Of a stretch of DNA of 34,589 nucleotides, positions 32,535-34,589 are shown piece by piece. Below the pieces are notes generated by a model. That model had not been told where the DNA came from and made no database searches. It saw only the letters and a list, made by a program, of their open reading frames with translations. A program made the translations under genes and the position numbers. Each line of letters begins with the position of its first letter. Positions within the stretch are counted from its first letter, which is position 1. Origin of the DNA: an uncultured Clostridia bacterium (GTDB lineage: Bacteria; Bacillota; Clostridia; Christensenellales; Borkfalkiaceae); NCBI GenBank assembly GCA_947626305.1, contig CANQRP010000006.1, forward strand, positions 1 through 34,589, read 5' to 3'.

Positions 32535-33245
32535 TCAAACCAACTTGGAGATCTCCCTCTTCAATCGCTCGATGATCTTCTTTTCGAGGCGGGAAATATA
32601 GCTCTGCGAAATGCCGAGTTCGTCGGCGACGTCCTTTTGCGTCATCTCCTCTCTTCCCCCCAATCCGAAGCGCATATACATGATCCTGCGCTCCCGCTCC
32701 GGCAACTTGCCGAGCGCTTCGGCGAGCAGCTCCTTCTCCACCCCGTTTTCCACGCCGCCGTATACGACGTCGCTATCCGTGCCGAGGACATCGGAGAGGA
32801 GCAACTCGTTGCCCTCGAAGTCGGTATTCAGAGGCTCGTCGAAGGAGACCTCGCTCTTGAGCTTGACGGTGCGTCGCAAGTACATCAAAATCTCATTTTC
32901 GATGCAGCGGGAAGCGTATGTCGCGAGTTTGATGTTTTTATCCGTGCGGAAGGAATTGATCGCCTTGATGAGCCCGATGGTCCCGATGGAGATGAGGTCG
33001 TCCGGGTCTACGCCCGTATTTTCGAACTTGCGGGAAATGTATACCACGAGCCGCAGATTGTGTTCGATCAATTTTGCCTTGATCGCCTCCTGCTCCTTGC
33101 CTTCTTCGAGTTTCGCAAGCATCTCCGCCTCCTCCTCCGAAGAGAGCGGAAGGGGCAGCGCTTCGCTTCCGCACAAGTAGTGGACCACGTTTTCGCTCCC
33201 CGTGATCTTGCGGATCCATTCTTTGAGTAACACAAGCAGTTTCAT
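32535..33245 (-). CDS. sigE: Sporulation sigma factor SigE (pro-protein)
   Basis: The precursor has a ~20-residue amphipathic N-terminal extension ([21 protein letters not shown]) followed by the conserved [14 protein letters not shown], which corresponds to the SpoIIGA cleavage region. Region 2 ([40 protein letters not shown]) and the region 4 helix-turn-helix [25 protein letters not shown] follow. SigE directs early mother-cell transcription. GGAGGA precedes the ATG, which overlaps the spoIIGA stop by four bases, so protease and substrate are co-translated. Confidence 0.97.
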   Translation of the reverse strand: MKLLVLLKEWIRKITGSENVVHYLCGSEALPLPLSSEEEAEMLAKLEEGKEQEAIKAKLIEHNLRLVVYISRKFENTGVDPDDLISIGTIGLIKAINSFRTDKNIKLATYASRCIENEILMYLRRTVKLKSEVSFDEPLNTDFEGNELLLSDVLGTDSDVVYGGVENGVEKELLAEALGKLPERERRIMYMRFGLGGREEMTQKDVADELGISQSYISRLEKKIIERLKREISKLV

Positions 33246-34027
33246 GATCTTTCCTCCAACGACGTATGCAGAATGACGGAATATTCCTTGGAATCGACTT
33301 CTCCCACCGTGAAATACACTTTTTCATTGACGTGCCCGCCGAGCTCGAGTTTATCGCAGACGAACACGGGCGACACGCGGCTGCCGCTGACCGTTGAGAT
33401 CCGCAGCCGCCCCACGGGCGGCGTTCCGCGAAAGAGTGCCAATGCGCCGAGCGCCGAGATCACGCAGACGGGCTTCCCGCGGAATAACAGGCGGTTGCCG
33501 CTGTCCGCAAGCCCCGTCCAGCGGACTGTGTTTTCCCCCACCGTCATACTGCATGGCAGCAGGTCCTTTTTTCGCTGACGGTAGCGGTAAAAGGCGCATG
33601 CCGCCCGCGTGACCGCGAAGAGCAAAATACCGCTCCCCGCAAACACGAGTCCGATGGGAGCGCTCTCCACGAGATACCCGCTTCCCTCGACATAGGAGAC
33701 GCCGAAAAAGGAATAGGCAGCAACGAGCATTCCTCCGAGGACGAATGTGAGCGCAAAGAAGGCGCAAATTGCCACGGCGCACGTTTTGAGACCCCCCTTT
33801 GCGGCAATGACCACGAGCACAACGCCGCCGAGCGCCTTCACGAGATAGGCAAGCGGAACGGGCAGCGCAAAGAGCGGGAAGAGCAACGCCTCACCCCCGC
33901 CGACCGCGGCGGCAAGCAAGAGGCGCACCGCTTTGACCTCCGCCCGCGCGCACCTGAGGGCAAGATACAGCAGCAACCCGTCGAGCAGAAAATTTTCCAA
34001 AAACGCGATCTCTATGTAGACGGTCAT
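33242..34027 (-). CDS. spoIIGA: Sigma-E processing peptidase SpoIIGA
   Basis: About five hydrophobic helices fill residues 1-145, then a basic linker (YRYRQRKKD) and a C-terminal aspartic-protease-like domain with the catalytic motif GLADSGNRL (Asp175). The fold is single-lobed and dimeric, retropepsin-like. It is activated by a forespore signal and cleaves pro-SigE. The 261-residue length is slightly short but the catalytic part is intact. GGGAGGGA precedes the ATG. It overlaps sigE by ATGA. Confidence 0.95.
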   Translation of the reverse strand: MTVYIEIAFLENFLLDGLLLYLALRCARAEVKAVRLLLAAAVGGGEALLFPLFALPVPLAYLVKALGGVVLVVIAAKGGLKTCAVAICAFFALTFVLGGMLVAAYSFFGVSYVEGSGYLVESAPIGLVFAGSGILLFAVTRAACAFYRYRQRKKDLLPCSMTVGENTVRWTGLADSGNRLLFRGKPVCVISALGALALFRGTPPVGRLRISTVSGSRVSPVFVCDKLELGGHVNEKVYFTVGEVDSKEYSVILHTSLEERS

Positions 34028-34077
34028 CTTGTCCCTCCCGCGCCGCCGTGACGAAGTGTTTCGGAATTTGTGAGCCT

Positions 34078-34083
34078 ATTATA
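34078..34083 (-). promoter_or_regulatory. Candidate -10 box for spoIIGA-sigE
   Basis: TATAAT on the minus strand, 50 bases from the spoIIGA start, has no acceptable -35 at 16-18 or 22 bases. That would fit an activator-dependent promoter such as the Spo0A-controlled spoIIG promoter. A near-consensus Spo0A box (TTTGTCGAT, minus strand, 34171-34179) lies about 90 bases upstream. Confidence 0.4.
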
Positions 34084-34133
34084 GCGTGACGGGAAAGGAA
34101 AAGAGTGGCTTTATACGTCGCACTTGCGCGAAA

Positions 34134-34164
34134 TTTGACTTGCAAAAATAGCGGAAAAGTCAAA
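34134..34164. repeat. 8-bp inverted repeat upstream of spoIIGA
   Basis: TTTGACTT and AAGTCAAA flank a 15-base spacer. This is a possible operator dyad; each arm also resembles a -35 box. Confidence 0.5.
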
Positions 34165-34189
34165 CGTGAAATCGACAAATTCACCGACG

Positions 34190-34229
34190 TTATCCACAAA
34201 TTGTCCACATTTTGGCAGGGTTCTCCACA
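34190..34229 (+). promoter_or_regulatory. Cluster of three DnaA boxes
   Basis: TTATCCACA (34190-34198, perfect consensus), TTGTCCACA (34201-34209) and TTCTCCACA (34221-34229) lie in one orientation with start-to-start spacing of 11 and 20 bases, close to one and two helical turns. They are between spoIIGA and the tRNA promoter. Confidence 0.75.
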
Positions 34230-34275
34230 AAACGCTCCGAAAATCGCATTCGAACGGAATATATTCGTATAGCGC

Positions 34276-34306
34276 AATTCCACAAAAAAATTTTTTCGGT
34301 GGAATT
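34276..34306. repeat. 8-bp inverted repeat around an A/T run
   Basis: AATTCCAC and GTGGAATT enclose AAAAAAATTTTTTCG. This could be a hairpin or a protein-binding dyad next to the DnaA boxes. Confidence 0.55.
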
Positions 34307-34328
34307 TGTTCCGCCCTCGAAAAAATCA

Positions 34329-34357
34329 TTGACAAACCATTTTGAAACGGCTATAAT
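34329..34357 (+). promoter_or_regulatory. Strong sigma-A promoter of the tRNA region
   Basis: TTGACA, 17 bases, TATAAT, a full consensus match. The ~125 bases from here to the tRNA-like sequence contain a small hairpin (GTCCCT/AGGGAC at 34448-34462) and no gene. Confidence 0.88.
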
Positions 34358-34486
34358 AATATGGCAAAGTCGGTGCGATGGAGTTCGCCCCGCCCACTCG
34401 TCAGCGTTCGCCGGTGTATAAGGGACACGAACTTGCGACGAAGTAGTCCCTGCAAGGGACGCGAGCGGAACAACAAAAATTATTTT

Positions 34487-34559
34487 GCATCCATAGCTCA
34501 ATTGGATAGAGCGTCGGTCTACGGAACCAAAGGCGAAAACTCCGTAAAATTGAATATGC
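34487..34559 (+). pseudogene. Decayed tRNA-Arg(ACG)-like sequence
   Basis: GCATCCATAGCTCAATTGGATAGAGC matches a tRNA 5' acceptor, D-arm and start. The anticodon loop CTACGGA gives anticodon ACG (Arg), closed by GGT/ACC. The 3' half is degenerate: there is no GTTCGAAT T-loop, no T-stem pairing and only four acceptor pairs (GCAT/ATGC). The 73-nt total still equals a tRNA. It is unlikely to give a functional tRNA. Confidence 0.65.
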
Positions 34560-34589
34560 ACCCTTAGCTCAATTGGATAGAGCGTTGGT
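34558..34589 (+). tRNA. tRNA gene, 5' part only (window end), probably tRNA-Arg
   Basis: GCACCCTTAGCTCAATTGGATAGAGCGTTGGT contains the 7-base acceptor strand, TA, a closed D-arm GCTC/GAGC and the start of the anticodon stem. The anticodon is outside the window; Arg is inferred from near-identity with the sequence at 34487. Confidence 0.75.

Noticed and set aside
34190-34306. Chromosomal origin of replication
   Set aside because: DnaA boxes and an A/T tract are present, but there is no dnaA, dnaN, rpmH or parAB nearby and only three boxes.
34361-34567. ORF ending SIAQLDRASVYGTKGENS
   Set aside because: This is the well-known spurious translation of a tRNA gene (AQLDRA...YGTKG), here of the decayed tRNA-Arg-like sequence.
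1-34589. CRISPR array, phage or transposase genes
   Set aside because: No regularly spaced repeats and no integrase, transposase, terminase or Cas-like ORF was found in either strand.

Overview
The window looks like chromosomal DNA of an endospore-forming Bacillota (Clostridia), probably an uncultured gut-type lineage. The evidence is the sporulation set spoIIGA-sigE, sigG and a YlmC/YmxH-type protein; AGGAGG-type ribosome binding sites; TTGACA/TATAAT promoters; a Sua5-type tsaC with a YwlE-type phosphatase and rpiB; and a DnaD-domain replication protein. I see no integrase, transposase, phage gene, CRISPR array or rRNA. Gene calls were made by reading the supplied translations and checking starts against RBSs and promoters; no database search was run.

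Region 1 (1-4.7 kb) is an accessory stretch of small genes, mostly short transcription units: three lipoproteins, three small membrane or basic proteins and a TfoX-N domain protein. Two minus-strand genes here carry near-identical promoters and terminators around unrelated coding sequences. Region 2 (4.7-9.0 kb) holds a plus-strand alpha/beta hydrolase coupled to rarA, then a TetR-type regulator divergent from two membrane-protein genes, with overlapping promoters. Region 3 (9.0-18.2 kb) is a tightly packed minus-strand run of ten genes: pepF, dnaB, tsaC, a ywlE-like gene, rpiB, a DUF1538 membrane protein, a tandem PII-like protein, pepE-like, a histidine phosphatase and an ASCH protein. Most gene pairs overlap or nearly touch.

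Region 4 (18.2-18.9 kb) is a gene-free interval dense in inverted repeats, including a 113-nt element with perfect 14-nt ends. Region 5 (18.9-27.9 kb) is a minus-strand operon: sbcD, sbcC, an unusual alpha/beta-hydrolase-like gene without a nucleophile serine, lepB, degV, a membrane protein, an ACT protein and a PFL/UPF0210 protein. A DnaD-domain gene diverges from it (28.0-29.7 kb) with abutting -10 boxes. Region 6 (29.8-34.0 kb) is the sporulation block, in which a GH27 alpha-galactosidase and a small cysteine-rich protein gene, with their own promoter, sit between sigE and sigG. Upstream of spoIIGA are three in-phase DnaA boxes, then a strong promoter leading to a decayed tRNA-Arg-like sequence and a second tRNA cut by the window end.

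The strongest candidates for something undescribed are the DUF1538/PII-like pair, the serine-less hydrolase inside the sbcDC operon, a short SbcC with no visible zinc hook, the DnaA-box cluster at spoIIGA, and the structured elements at 18.2-18.9 kb and 29.75 kb.
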